Shown here: piece by piece, positions 27,223 through 35,570 of the stretch | Numbering within the stretch: the stretch's first letter is position 1 | Layout: every line of letters begins with the position of its first letter | Origin: an uncultured Corynebacterium sp. | GTDB taxonomy: Bacteria; Actinomycetota; Actinomycetes; Mycobacteriales; Mycobacteriaceae | Length of the DNA: 64,000 bases | Reading direction: 5' to 3' | NCBI RefSeq assembly: GCF_946998835.1 | Contig: NZ_CAMQAZ010000008.1 | Span: forward strand, 27,014-91,013 | The notes under the pieces: model-generated | Database searches by the model: none | The model's input: only the letters and a program-made list of their open reading frames with translations | What the model was told of the DNA's origin: nothing | Translations under genes and position numbers: made by a program

Positions 27223-27489
27223 ATGGTCAAGAACAAGACACGACAGCCCGCCGAGTGGATTGCTTGGGTGGCGGCCGCATTCGGGTGGTTATGCTCAGCG
27301 TTTGTGTGGTCATCTGGCGGCCCTGAACAACGAGTGGTCAGCATCGTATCTACGGTAATGGTAGTGATAGCGACGATAACGGTCGCAGCTATCGCAGTAA
27401 CAAGGAAGAGCTCGGCGCTAGGCGTACTTGCGCTGGTTACCTTGCTTTCGCCCTTACTCATTCTTTTTGCATCGTTTGCTAGCTGGTGA
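27223..27489 (+). CDS. Small three-helix membrane protein, function unknown
   Basis: 88 residues from ATG 27223, preceded by GGAGCGGAGGAATA; the frame is open upstream to 27046 but that part overlaps the phospholipase-like gene. The short cytoplasmic-type start MVKNKTRQPAE is followed by three hydrophobic segments at about 11-30, 37-58 and 63-86. There are no Cys-rich or catalytic motifs. It starts 53 bp after the phospholipase-like frame, same strand, so it could belong to the same transcript. I do not recognise the family. Immunity to, or export of, its neighbour is only a guess. Confidence 0.6.
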   Translation: MVKNKTRQPAEWIAWVAAAFGWLCSAFVWSSGGPEQRVVSIVSTVMVVIATITVAAIAVTRKSSALGVLALVTLLSPLLILFASFASW

Positions 27490-27836
27490 TTAACGCGCAT
27501 ATCTTACGGACGCGACCACCTGGGAAATCATTCATAATGGCATACGCAGCGAACTGCCACTGCATAAAGGACATTTCATGCAAAAGCCGTGGTCAATTTC
27601 CAAGCTCCTGGGCAAACGGTGCTACAATCGCCGGAGTTGGTTGACCACGACCGAAAGGTGGGGCGGATCAAGCCCTGGTGTGATTTCTATCGACACCCCG
27701 ACTGCATTTGCACCAACAAGTGGCAAGTGCGGTACGGTCTCCAATCGTTAAGCACGGTCTCGGTACCGCCGCAGGTGGACGTGAGACTCGTGCTAGTAAA
27801 TAAGAAGCTAACCAATCTATTTTTACGGAGGAACAC
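27490..27836 (+). promoter_or_regulatory. Long leader/promoter region of mihF with inverted repeats
   Basis: 347 bases without a supported gene. A 9-bp perfect inverted repeat CGTGGTCAA (27588-27596) / TTGACCACG (27641-27649) brackets a -10-like TACAAT at 27623-27628. Further on, GCGGTAC (27729-27735) pairs with GTACCGC (27763-27769) around two direct copies of ACGGTCTC (27734 and 27754). A reading frame across 27589-27855 has no ribosome binding site and overlaps mihF, so it is not called. mihF is a highly expressed gene, and a structured leader of about 200 nt is plausible. Confidence 0.5.
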
Positions 27837-28163
27837 GTGGCCCTTCCGCAGTTGACCCCGGAGCAGCGTGCAGCAGCACTCGAGAAGGCAGCTCAGGCTC
27901 GCAAGGTGCGCGCAGAGCTCAAGGACAAGCTGAAGCGTGGCGCTATCGACCTGCCAGAGGTTCTCAAGCAGGCTGATGAGAACGAAATCATTGGCAAGAT
28001 GAAGGTCTCCGCTCTGCTCGAGGCTCTGCCGAAGGTGGGCAAGGTCAAGGCGCAGGACATCATGAATGACCTGGAAATTGCTCAGACCCGCCGTCTGCGT
28101 GGCCTGGGCGACCGTCAGCGCCGCGCTCTGCTGGAGCGCTTCGGCTACGCAGTGGAGGACTAG
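27837..28163 (+). CDS. mihF: Actinobacterial integration host factor (nucleoid-associated protein)
   Basis: 108 residues, GTG with ACGGAGGAA upstream. The sequence MALPQLTPEQRAAALEKA and the helix-two-turn-helix segment LLEALPKVGKVKAQDIM identify the actinobacterial IHF, unrelated to the alpha/beta IHF of enterobacteria. It binds and bends DNA without strong sequence specificity. The mihF-gmk-rpoZ-coaBC-metK order is conserved across the group. Lys/Arg-rich helices extend along the protein. Confidence 0.95.
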   Translation: MALPQLTPEQRAAALEKAAQARKVRAELKDKLKRGAIDLPEVLKQADENEIIGKMKVSALLEALPKVGKVKAQDIMNDLEIAQTRRLRGLGDRQRRALLERFGYAVED

Positions 28164-28168
28164 TCGCC

Positions 28169-28741
28169 GTGACCGGGAATGAAAACGCTCAGTTGGTAGT
28201 CCTCGCCGGCCCTGCCGGCGTGGGAAAGTCCACTGTTGTCAGTCGGCTCCGTGCCGAGGTTCCCGGACTGTACTTCAGCGTTTCCATGACCACCCGAGCC
28301 CCACGGCCGGGTGAGGTTCATGGCCGCGACTATTTCTTTGTGAGCCCGGAGAAGTTCCAAGAGCATATTGACGCAGGAGAGATGCTCGAGTGGGCTGATA
28401 TCCACGGTGGCCTGCAGCGTTCTGGTACGCCACGCGGCCCGGTGGATGAAGCTCTCGCCGAGGGGCGTCCAGTACTTGTTGAGGTGGATTTGGCGGGAGC
28501 CCGTTCCATTCGCAAGGTAGCTCCGGATGCCCACCTGCTCTTCTTGGCCCCGCCAAGCTGGGAAATTCTCGTCAGCAGGCTCACCGGTCGTGGCACGGAA
28601 ACCGAGGCGCAAGTCAAGCGTCGCCTGGAAACCGCGCGAGTAGAAATGGATGCTCAGCACGAGTTCGATGAGGTCGTTATCAATGACAATGTCGATGAGG
28701 CTGTTGCAGCTATCGCTCGAGCGCTGACCGCTGGAAAGTAA
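28169..28741 (+). CDS. gmk: Guanylate kinase
   Basis: 190 residues, GTG five bases after the mihF stop. It phosphorylates GMP to GDP. The P-loop GPAGVGKST is at about 14-22, and the GMP-binding SMTTRAPRPGEVHGRDYFF is near 48. The lid and adenine-contact regions are intact. Cotranscription with mihF is likely from the spacing. Confidence 0.96.
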   Translation: MTGNENAQLVVLAGPAGVGKSTVVSRLRAEVPGLYFSVSMTTRAPRPGEVHGRDYFFVSPEKFQEHIDAGEMLEWADIHGGLQRSGTPRGPVDEALAEGRPVLVEVDLAGARSIRKVAPDAHLLFLAPPSWEILVSRLTGRGTETEAQVKRRLETARVEMDAQHEFDEVVINDNVDEAVAAIARALTAGK

Positions 28742-28762
28742 CAGGTCGACTCCGCATTATAG

Positions 28763-28805
28763 GTAGTAGAAACACACCGAGTAACGGTGTCTCTATCGCT
28801 ACTAC
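28763..28805 (+). other. Hairpin in the gmk-rpoZ spacer
   Basis: GTAGTAG (28763-28769) pairs with CTACTAC (28799-28805), enclosing a second stem ACACCG (28774-28779) / CGGTGT (28785-28790). There is no U tract after it. It lies 50 bases before rpoZ and could adjust the rpoZ:gmk ratio by processing or pausing. Confidence 0.45.
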
Positions 28806-28856
28806 AATTTCTACTATCACCCCAGTAACTCACGTTCTATTGAGGAAAGATTTCTC

Positions 28857-29135
28857 GTGACCCAGGAAAATACCGCCACCGAGGCAGTGTTTGATCCGCC
28901 GATTGGTATTACCAATCCGCCGATTGACGAGCTGCTTGGTAAGGCTTCTTCGAAGTACGCTTTGGCTATCTTCGCCGCCAAGCGCGCACGTCAGATCAAT
29001 GACTACTACCAGCAGATTGACGAAGGCATGCTGGAGTACGTCGGCCCGCTGGTTACCCCGGGGGTCGCTGAGAAGCCTCTATCCATCGCCCTTCGTGAAA
29101 TCAACGCTGGTCTGCTGGACCACACTGAGGGCTAG
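28857..29135 (+). CDS. rpoZ: RNA polymerase omega subunit
   Basis: 92 residues, GTG with GAGGAAAGA upstream. Omega helps fold the beta' subunit. The core PPIDELLGKASSKYALAIFAAKRARQIN is highly characteristic, and the actinobacterial C-terminus KPLSIALREINAGLL is present. Confidence 0.96.
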   Translation: MTQENTATEAVFDPPIGITNPPIDELLGKASSKYALAIFAAKRARQINDYYQQIDEGMLEYVGPLVTPGVAEKPLSIALREINAGLLDHTEG

Positions 29136-29162
29136 AGCATTTCCTTAAGGGGAGATATCTGT

Positions 29163-30443
29163 ATGCATGCCGCCGGTAATGCTGACGTATCCGAATGTTT
29201 AAAGGTTGTCGTCGGGGTTGCCGGCGGCATTGCTGCGTATAAGGCTGCCCATGTCATCCGTGGATTCAAGGAACTCGGTCACGACGTTCGTGTCGTGCCC
29301 ACTGAATCCGCATTGAACTTTGTCGGTGCGGCTACTTTTGAGGCGCTGTCGGGAAACCCTGTCTCGACGACGGTTTTTGACGCGGTCGATGAAGTACAGC
29401 ACGTTCGGGTGGGCCAGGAGGCCGATCTCGTCGTTGTAGTTCCCGCCACAGCTGACTTCATGGCGCGTGCTGCACATGGGCGTGCCGACGACCTGCTCAC
29501 CGCAACGCTGCTCGTAGCGACCTGCCCGGTCGTTCTAGCTCCTGCCATGCACACCGAAATGTGGAACCACCCAGCCACGCGGGACAATGTCGCCACTCTT
29601 CGACGCCACGGCACCATCGTGCTCGATCCGGCACATGGTCGTTTGACAGGCAAGGACACTGGCCCAGGTCGCCTGCCCGAGCCGGAGCAAATCGTCTCGT
29701 TGGCATTGGCTGCAGTCGAGAACCCTCGCCACTTCCGCCGTGATTTCGAGGGTCTACGTGTCATGATTACTGCCGGAGGTACCCGCGAGGCAATTGATCC
29801 GGTTCGCTTTATTGGTAATCATTCTTCTGGCCGCCAGGGTTACGCACTCGCTGAGATGGCCGCTCAGCGTGGTGCCCAGGTCACTGTCGTAGCAGGCCAC
29901 ACAGATCAGTTGCCGACCCCGCTGGGCTCACATCTTGTCCAGGTTGACTCCACGTTGGACATGGCCGAAGCTGCCTACGAGCATGCGAAGTTCGCCGATG
30001 TCTGTATTTTCGCGGCTGCCGTCGCAGACTTCCGGCCGGCATCAGCGGCCGGATCGAAGATGAAGAAGGGCGTCGCAGATGACGCTTTGAGCAACATCCA
30101 ACTCGTGGAGAACCCAGACATTCTGGCTACCACTGTGCAGCGTCGTGAAGCGGGCGAGATTCCGGTGACCACGACGATGGTGGGTTTTGCTGCCGAGACT
30201 GGCGACGAGAAGACAACGCCCCTTGAACTCGCGAAACAAAAGATTGTGCGCAAGGGCTGCGATTTGCTCATGTGCAACGATGTGTCGGGCGGACAGACTT
30301 TCGGCGCGACGGATAATGTCGGTTGGCTGCTATCGCTCGACGGAGAACAGTGGGATGTGCCGCGAGGGTCGAAGTTCTCTGTGGCCGGTTCGATTTTGGA
30401 TGCGGTCTCCGAACTCCGACAGGAGCCCCAGCCAAGCGAATAG
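29163..30443 (+). CDS. coaBC: Bifunctional phosphopantothenoylcysteine decarboxylase / synthase
   Basis: 426 residues, ATG at 29163. The N-terminal flavoprotein (CoaC, about 1-190) has GGIAAYKAAH and APAMHTEMW; the latter carries His where enterobacteria have Asn, the usual actinobacterial form. The C-terminal CoaB domain begins near ITAGGTREAIDPVRFIGNHS and contains the KMKKG loop. It makes 4'-phosphopantetheine precursors for CoA. Confidence 0.95.
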   Translation: MHAAGNADVSECLKVVVGVAGGIAAYKAAHVIRGFKELGHDVRVVPTESALNFVGAATFEALSGNPVSTTVFDAVDEVQHVRVGQEADLVVVVPATADFMARAAHGRADDLLTATLLVATCPVVLAPAMHTEMWNHPATRDNVATLRRHGTIVLDPAHGRLTGKDTGPGRLPEPEQIVSLALAAVENPRHFRRDFEGLRVMITAGGTREAIDPVRFIGNHSSGRQGYALAEMAAQRGAQVTVVAGHTDQLPTPLGSHLVQVDSTLDMAEAAYEHAKFADVCIFAAAVADFRPASAAGSKMKKGVADDALSNIQLVENPDILATTVQRREAGEIPVTTTMVGFAAETGDEKTTPLELAKQKIVRKGCDLLMCNDVSGGQTFGATDNVGWLLSLDGEQWDVPRGSKFSVAGSILDAVSELRQEPQPSE

Positions 30444-30516
30444 TTTAATCTGCCGTCGTTTCACCAGTTCAGAAGGAGACGGTGGGGCCTTGGTACATCA
30501 ACTGAACCGCTTGGTC

Positions 30517-30625
30517 TATAATTATTAAATCAAGCGAAAAACCCCACCGTGGCAAGTTCGCAGCGTGCGGAGTACGCTCAGCTGAGCAGCTAACCCACAG
30601 GGTGGGGAAATAATCTAGAAGGAAG
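30517..30625 (+). promoter_or_regulatory. metK promoter and structured leader
   Basis: A consensus -10 TATAAT is at 30517-30522; the -35 is weak. In the inferred transcript CCCCACC (30542-30548) can pair with GGTGGGG (30601-30607), enclosing a 12-nt palindrome GCTCAGCTGAGC (30576-30587). The helix ends about a dozen bases before the AAGGAAG ribosome binding site of metK. I do not recognise a SAM riboswitch core; the element is described only as a base-paired leader. Confidence 0.5.
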
Positions 30626-30636
30626 TTGTACTGCTC

Positions 30637-31854
30637 GTGGCCTCAAATCTTCGGCTTTTTTCCAGTGAATCCGTTACCGAGGGGCACCCGGATAAGATTT
30701 GCGACTCGATTTCGGACTCCATCCTGGACGCCATGCTCGCGCAGGATTCCGATTCGATGGTCGCCGTAGAAACTGTGGTGACTACCGGTTTAGTCCATGT
30801 TGTTGGCGAGGTTCGTACAAAGAGCTACGTCGACATTCCCGGCATTGTCCGGAGCCGGCTGAAGGAAATCGGTTTCGATTCCTCTGAGAAGGGCTTTGAC
30901 GGCAAGACCTGTGGTGTCTCCATTTCGATTGGTGAGCAGTCGTCAGATATCCACGACGGTGTGACTACCTCGCTCGAAGCACGCAGCTCCGACGGTAAAG
31001 TCGAAGCAGAAGATCTTAAGGGCGCAGGCGATCAGGGCTTGATGTTCGGTTACGCCACCAACGAAACCCCGGAGTACATGCCACTGCCAATCGCGCTGGC
31101 TCATCGTCTGGCTCGCCGCCTGACGCAGGTGCGCAAGGAGGGCATCGTCCCGTCGCTGCGCCCGGATGGTAAGACTCAGGTCACCTTTGCTTACGACGAG
31201 GACAATAACCCCGTCTACCTGGATACCGTTGTGGTGTCCACGCAGCATGACCCGGACGTGAGCCAGGAGTGGGTTACCGAACAGGTGAAAACCCAAGTGG
31301 TCGACTGGGTGCTCGACGACGCAAACCTGCGCGAGCGCTTTGTTACCGACGAGTTGAAGCTGCTGGTCAACCCGTCCGGCCAGTTCATTATCGGTGGCCC
31401 GATGGGAGATGCTGGCCTCACCGGCCGCAAGATTATCGTCGATACCTACGGCGGCATGGCTCGTCACGGCGGTGGCGCGTTCTCTGGCAAGGATCCGTCA
31501 AAGGTGGACCGTTCTGGCGCATACGCCACCCGCTGGGTTGCGAAGAACGCCGTGGCTGCAGGTCTGGCCGACCGCCTCGAGATTCAGGTAGCTTACGCTA
31601 TCGGCCGCGCTCGTCCAGTTGGTCTCTACGTCGACTCTTTCGGTACCGGTCACGTTTCGGATGACATTATCCGCGAGGCTATTAACAAGGTCTTTGATTT
31701 GCGTCCAGCCGCCATTATCCGCGACTTGGATTTGCTGCGACCGATTTACGCGCAGACTTCTTCCTACGGTCACTTTGGCCGCACTGATGTGGATTTGCCG
31801 TGGGAGCGTCTCGACCGCGTTGACGAACTGCGCGCAGCCGCCGGCCTGGGATAA
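30637..31854 (+). CDS. metK: S-adenosylmethionine synthetase
   Basis: 405 residues, GTG with AAGGAAG upstream. It condenses ATP and methionine. SESVTEGHPDKICDSISDSI is the N-terminal signature, GAGDQGLMFGYA the ATP-binding motif, and GGGAFSGKDPSKVDRS the P-loop-like C-terminal motif. Full length. Confidence 0.98.
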   Translation: MASNLRLFSSESVTEGHPDKICDSISDSILDAMLAQDSDSMVAVETVVTTGLVHVVGEVRTKSYVDIPGIVRSRLKEIGFDSSEKGFDGKTCGVSISIGEQSSDIHDGVTTSLEARSSDGKVEAEDLKGAGDQGLMFGYATNETPEYMPLPIALAHRLARRLTQVRKEGIVPSLRPDGKTQVTFAYDEDNNPVYLDTVVVSTQHDPDVSQEWVTEQVKTQVVDWVLDDANLRERFVTDELKLLVNPSGQFIIGGPMGDAGLTGRKIIVDTYGGMARHGGGAFSGKDPSKVDRSGAYATRWVAKNAVAAGLADRLEIQVAYAIGRARPVGLYVDSFGTGHVSDDIIREAINKVFDLRPAAIIRDLDLLRPIYAQTSSYGHFGRTDVDLPWERLDRVDELRAAAGLG

Positions 31855-31903
31855 TGGCCTCCCTACAGCAGCCCTAAAGGATGGGGAAGTAGAGTAAGAC
31901 TCT

Positions 31904-33940
31904 ATGACCAATGCCCCCTTTGCACCCGCCGCCGCAGCAGAACAGCTGCCAGTCGCGCGGGTGCTTCCGCTTTTGGGGCTACCTCAACTGGATCGCCCCT
32001 TCGATTACCTGGTACCGCGCGCTTTGGCGGACGATGCCGTGGTTGGTTGTCGTGTGCGGATTCGCTTCCACGGCCAATTGGTCAATGCACTGGTGTTGGA
32101 GCGCTGCGCGATTCCCACTCACGACGGCAAACTGTCCTACCTCAAGGACGTAATCAGCTCCGAAGTGGTTTATCCACCGCAGCTACGAAAACTAGTGGAT
32201 TCTCTCGCGGAGTACTACGGCGCAACGCGCTCAAACATCATCCGCTCCGCCATTCCCACCCGCCATGCACGGGCCGAGCGTGCTCGCAAGGAGAAAACGC
32301 CTCCGACGTGGGAGGAATTGGGAAAGCTGGCGACAGACGATCCGAATCTCTCCGCATGGGGAAAATATGTTTACGGTCAATCCTTCGTCGATTCGGTCCG
32401 CCAGGGAGCCCCGGCGCGCGCAGCATGGCAGCCAGTTCCGGGGGAGCAGGTAGCCGACATGCTCGCTGCGCTCAGCGTCGCGGTCGCCCGCGATGGTGGC
32501 GGCGTTCTCATCATCGTTCCGGATGCCCGTACTCAGGCACGTTTTGAGACGGCTTTTCGCAGCCTCATTTCTGCCCGTCAGCTCACTCTTCTCGGCGCCG
32601 GTCTCGGCCCCGAGTCCCGCTATCGCCGCTACCTGGATATTTTGCACGGCCAGGGCCGCATCGTCGTCGGGACACGGTCGGCAGCGTACGCGCCGGTGAA
32701 GAATCTGCGCTTAGCAGTGATTGTCGACGATGGCGACGACAACCTCGTCGACCCCCGAGCTCCCTATGTGCACTCGCGCGAAGTGCTGGTCACGCGCAGT
32801 GCGCAGGAGAGGTGTGCGCTCATTTTTGCGTCGTATAGCCGCACTGCAGAGGTGCAGCTGCTTGTGTCTTCCGGGTGGGCACACAACTTGGTCGCGAACA
32901 CCGATGTGCTCGCAGAGGCGATGCCGGAGATGATTGCCTCCACGGACACCTCGGAAGACCCGGAGGACATCAGTAGGGGGCGTCTTCCCGCCATTGCTTT
33001 TCGACGGGCAAAGGCCGCGTTGCGCGAAGAACTCCCTATTTTGGTCCAGGTGCCTCGGAAGGGGTACGTGCCAACACTGTCGTGTCGCTCCTGTGGCGCG
33101 CCTGCGCGCTGCCGTTGGTGTGACGGTCCGCTGGGCATTCCACCGTCGGACAATCCGAACGATCCGGCGCCGCCCACCTGCCGCTGGTGCGGTCGCATCG
33201 ACATCCACCATCGTTGTCACAGCTGTGGCTCCACCAAGATTCGCCCAGTGGTGGTCGGCAGTGAACGCACGGCGGAGGAATTTGGCCGCATTTTCAGTCC
33301 CTTCCCGGTCGTGGCTTCCTCCGGCGAGCGCATTGTGGACGATGTTCCCGCAGGTCCGCGCGTTGTGGTAGCAACACCGGGTGCCGAACCCACCGCTCCA
33401 GAGGGGTACGGCGCGGTGATGCTGCTCGACACTTGGGCCATGCTGGGTCGGCAGGACCTGCGCGCCCATGAAGAGGCCTATGCACACTGGTCGCGCGCGG
33501 CAACTCTCGCCCGCTCACGGACAATGGGCGGGGCAGTGGTCATAGATGCCGATGCCGCAATTCCGACCGTGGCGGATCTTTTGGCCTGGGACGCTGTGAG
33601 TGCCGCGAATAGGGAACTGGCCGATCGCGAGGCGGCAGCTCTACCTCCGGCATTTCACGTGGCGGCAGTGGATGGCACTGAGGATGGGCTGCGTAACTTC
33701 ATGGAATCCTTGGAAGTTCCGCAAGGAGCGGAGATCCTTGGGCCGGTCGATCTTCCCCGCAGTGCCAGACCACCGGCAGGCGTGGAGCCAGGCACACCTA
33801 TTCAGCGGATGTTGGTGCGCTGTGGTCGTCGTCAAGCACGAGCAGTGGGAGCGGCGTTGAAGGCAGCCCAGGTCGTTCGAGCGACGAGGAAGGACCCGAC
33901 TACGGTGCGTGTTGTCGTCGATCCGATTAATTTTGGCTAG
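31904..33940 (+). CDS. priA: Primosomal protein N' (PriA), actinobacterial form lacking helicase motifs
   Basis: 678 residues, ATG at 31904. The N-terminal 3'-end-binding domain (about 15-115, LPLLGLPQLDRPFDYLVP) and the zinc-binding Cys cluster at about 393-470 (SCRSCGAPARCRWCDG, CRWCGRID, CHSCGSTKIRP) identify PriA. No GxGKT Walker A is present where one is expected, and the DEAH box position reads VDDGDDNLVDPR. As in other actinobacteria, it is therefore probably inactive as a helicase and acts as a fork-binding scaffold for replication restart. Length is a little short of the 730-residue E. coli protein. Confidence 0.9.
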   Translation: MTNAPFAPAAAAEQLPVARVLPLLGLPQLDRPFDYLVPRALADDAVVGCRVRIRFHGQLVNALVLERCAIPTHDGKLSYLKDVISSEVVYPPQLRKLVDSLAEYYGATRSNIIRSAIPTRHARAERARKEKTPPTWEELGKLATDDPNLSAWGKYVYGQSFVDSVRQGAPARAAWQPVPGEQVADMLAALSVAVARDGGGVLIIVPDARTQARFETAFRSLISARQLTLLGAGLGPESRYRRYLDILHGQGRIVVGTRSAAYAPVKNLRLAVIVDDGDDNLVDPRAPYVHSREVLVTRSAQERCALIFASYSRTAEVQLLVSSGWAHNLVANTDVLAEAMPEMIASTDTSEDPEDISRGRLPAIAFRRAKAALREELPILVQVPRKGYVPTLSCRSCGAPARCRWCDGPLGIPPSDNPNDPAPPTCRWCGRIDIHHRCHSCGSTKIRPVVVGSERTAEEFGRIFSPFPVVASSGERIVDDVPAGPRVVVATPGAEPTAPEGYGAVMLLDTWAMLGRQDLRAHEEAYAHWSRAATLARSRTMGGAVVIDADAAIPTVADLLAWDAVSAANRELADREAAALPPAFHVAAVDGTEDGLRNFMESLEVPQGAEILGPVDLPRSARPPAGVEPGTPIQRMLVRCGRRQARAVGAALKAAQVVRATRKDPTTVRVVVDPINFG

Positions 33941-34000
33941 CTGCTAAAATGAGCCCGTTATTGCTTGATTCACATCAGTTTTCTTGGAGGCCCAAAGTTC

Positions 34001-34504
34001 ATGGCAGTTCGTGAGGTACGTCTTTTCGGCGATCCGGTGTTGCTGTCCAAGGCGGATACCGTCACTGATTTCGATGCGACACTGTCGCACCTGATTGATG
34101 ACATGTTCGACACGATGGATGAGCAACGGGGCGTAGGTCTCGCGGCAAATCAGGTGGGCGTGTTGCAGCGCGTTTTTGTCTACGACTGCAAGGGCACCCG
34201 TGGGCATATCGTTAATCCCGAGTGGGAAGCTGTCGGTGAGGAAACGGTCCACGAGATTGAAGGATGCCTTTCTATCCCGGGGATTAATGGGCCGGTGACT
34301 CGACACGCACGTGTGCGTGTCACTGGTCAAGATCGCCACGGCACTCCGGTGAGCTTCGAGGCAGACGATTTGCTGGCTCGTTGCGTACAGCATGAAAGTG
34401 ATCACTTGGACGGTGTGCTGTTTTTAAAGCGTCTCGAGGGCGACGAGCGCAAGGCTGCGATGCGTTCTCTGCGTGAGCAGGATTGGTTCATTAACCGCGG
34501 TTAG
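34001..34504 (+). CDS. def: Peptide deformylase
   Basis: 167 residues from ATG 34001, preceded by CTTGGAGG; a longer frame from 33965 lacks a site. It removes the formyl group from nascent proteins. The three signature motifs are GVGLAANQVG (near 45), EGCLSIPG (Cys89) and HESDH (His131, Glu132, His135), which together bind the metal. fmt follows, so formylation and deformylation genes are paired. Confidence 0.97.
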   Translation: MAVREVRLFGDPVLLSKADTVTDFDATLSHLIDDMFDTMDEQRGVGLAANQVGVLQRVFVYDCKGTRGHIVNPEWEAVGEETVHEIEGCLSIPGINGPVTRHARVRVTGQDRHGTPVSFEADDLLARCVQHESDHLDGVLFLKRLEGDERKAAMRSLREQDWFINRG

Positions 34505-34595
34505 CCCGCCCCGTGCTCAACAAGGGCGTGAATGCCGCATTTCATCACTAGATTAACTACAACAACTTGGTCCACCAGGAAGGAAGCCGCTTACT

Positions 34596-35570
34596 GTGCG
34601 CCTGATTTTTGCCGGAACCCCGGAACCTGCTGTCGTTGCACTGAAGAAACTGCTTGCGGATAACCGCCACGAGATCGTCGCTGTGCTTACCCGCCCCGAT
34701 GCCCGCCGTGGTCGCGGCAAGTCGCTCTCGCCATCGCCGGTGAAGGCTCTGGCCATGGAGCACGACATTCCCGTTCTCACCCCGACCACTTTGCGCGACG
34801 AAGAAATCCAGCAGCAAATTCGTGATTTGAGCGCCGACTGCATCCCGGTAGTTGCCTACGGCAATCTCGTACCGGAGGAGCTGCTCGACGTACCGACGCA
34901 CGGTTGGGTGAACCTGCATTTCTCGCTGCTACCAGCTTGGCGAGGTGCCGCTCCTGTACAGGCAGCTATCGCCGCCGGTGATGAAATCACGGGTGCCAGC
35001 ACTTTCCGGATTGAGAAGGGCCTGGACACCGGACCGGTCTTTGGCACTGTCACGGAAACGATCCGCTCGACCGATAATGCCGACGATCTTTTGACTCGCC
35101 TCGCTTACTCCGGCGCTGATCTCCTGGCCGCCACTATGGACGGTATTGAAGCGGGAGCACTTCGTCCCACCGCTCAGCCGGAACAGGACGTCAGCTACGC
35201 CGCTAAGTTTGGGCCAGAAGATGCCCGAATCGTCTGGACTCAGCCCCGCCATCTTCTCGACCGCCGTGCTCGCGCATTCACGCCTGCACCTGGTGCATGG
35301 ACGACATTCGACGGCGCACGTTTGAAGGTAGGAGAACTCACTCCGCTTTCCGACGAGGACAGCGCCGCAGTCGACGAGGTGCGAGAGGCAAACGCTCCGG
35401 AGACGGCAGCTGCTACGCCTGGTGAATTGGTCGTGGAAAAGCACCGGGTATCCGTGCGTTGCGCCGATGGCTATGTGCAGCTGGTGAAGGTGCAGCCACA
35501 GGGTAAGAAGATGATGGATGCGTCCGATTGGGCGCGCGGAAGCCAACCGGGTGGAAAGGTCTGCGAGTAA
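34596..35570 (+). CDS. fmt: Methionyl-tRNA formyltransferase
   Basis: 324 residues, GTG with AGGAAG upstream. It formylates initiator Met-tRNA using 10-formyl-THF. FAGTPEPAVVALKKLL starts the protein, and SLLPAWRGAAPVQAAI is the folate-site signature with the catalytic Asn/His/Asp set typical of the family. A C-terminal OB domain binds tRNA. The rsmB start codon directly follows its stop. Confidence 0.96.
   Translation: MRLIFAGTPEPAVVALKKLLADNRHEIVAVLTRPDARRGRGKSLSPSPVKALAMEHDIPVLTPTTLRDEEIQQQIRDLSADCIPVVAYGNLVPEELLDVPTHGWVNLHFSLLPAWRGAAPVQAAIAAGDEITGASTFRIEKGLDTGPVFGTVTETIRSTDNADDLLTRLAYSGADLLAATMDGIEAGALRPTAQPEQDVSYAAKFGPEDARIVWTQPRHLLDRRARAFTPAPGAWTTFDGARLKVGELTPLSDEDSAAVDEVREANAPETAAATPGELVVEKHRVSVRCADGYVQLVKVQPQGKKMMDASDWARGSQPGGKVCE

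Noticed and set aside
27018..27500. 160-codon minus-strand frame opposite the small membrane protein
   Set aside because: The plus-strand gene has a good ribosome binding site and clear helices; the minus frame has neither.
27589..27855. 88-codon frame upstream of and overlapping mihF
   Set aside because: No ribosome binding site, overlaps the mihF start, and covers inverted repeats that look regulatory.
30444..30636. Known SAM riboswitch before metK
   Set aside because: No recognisable conserved core by eye; only simple complementary segments are visible.
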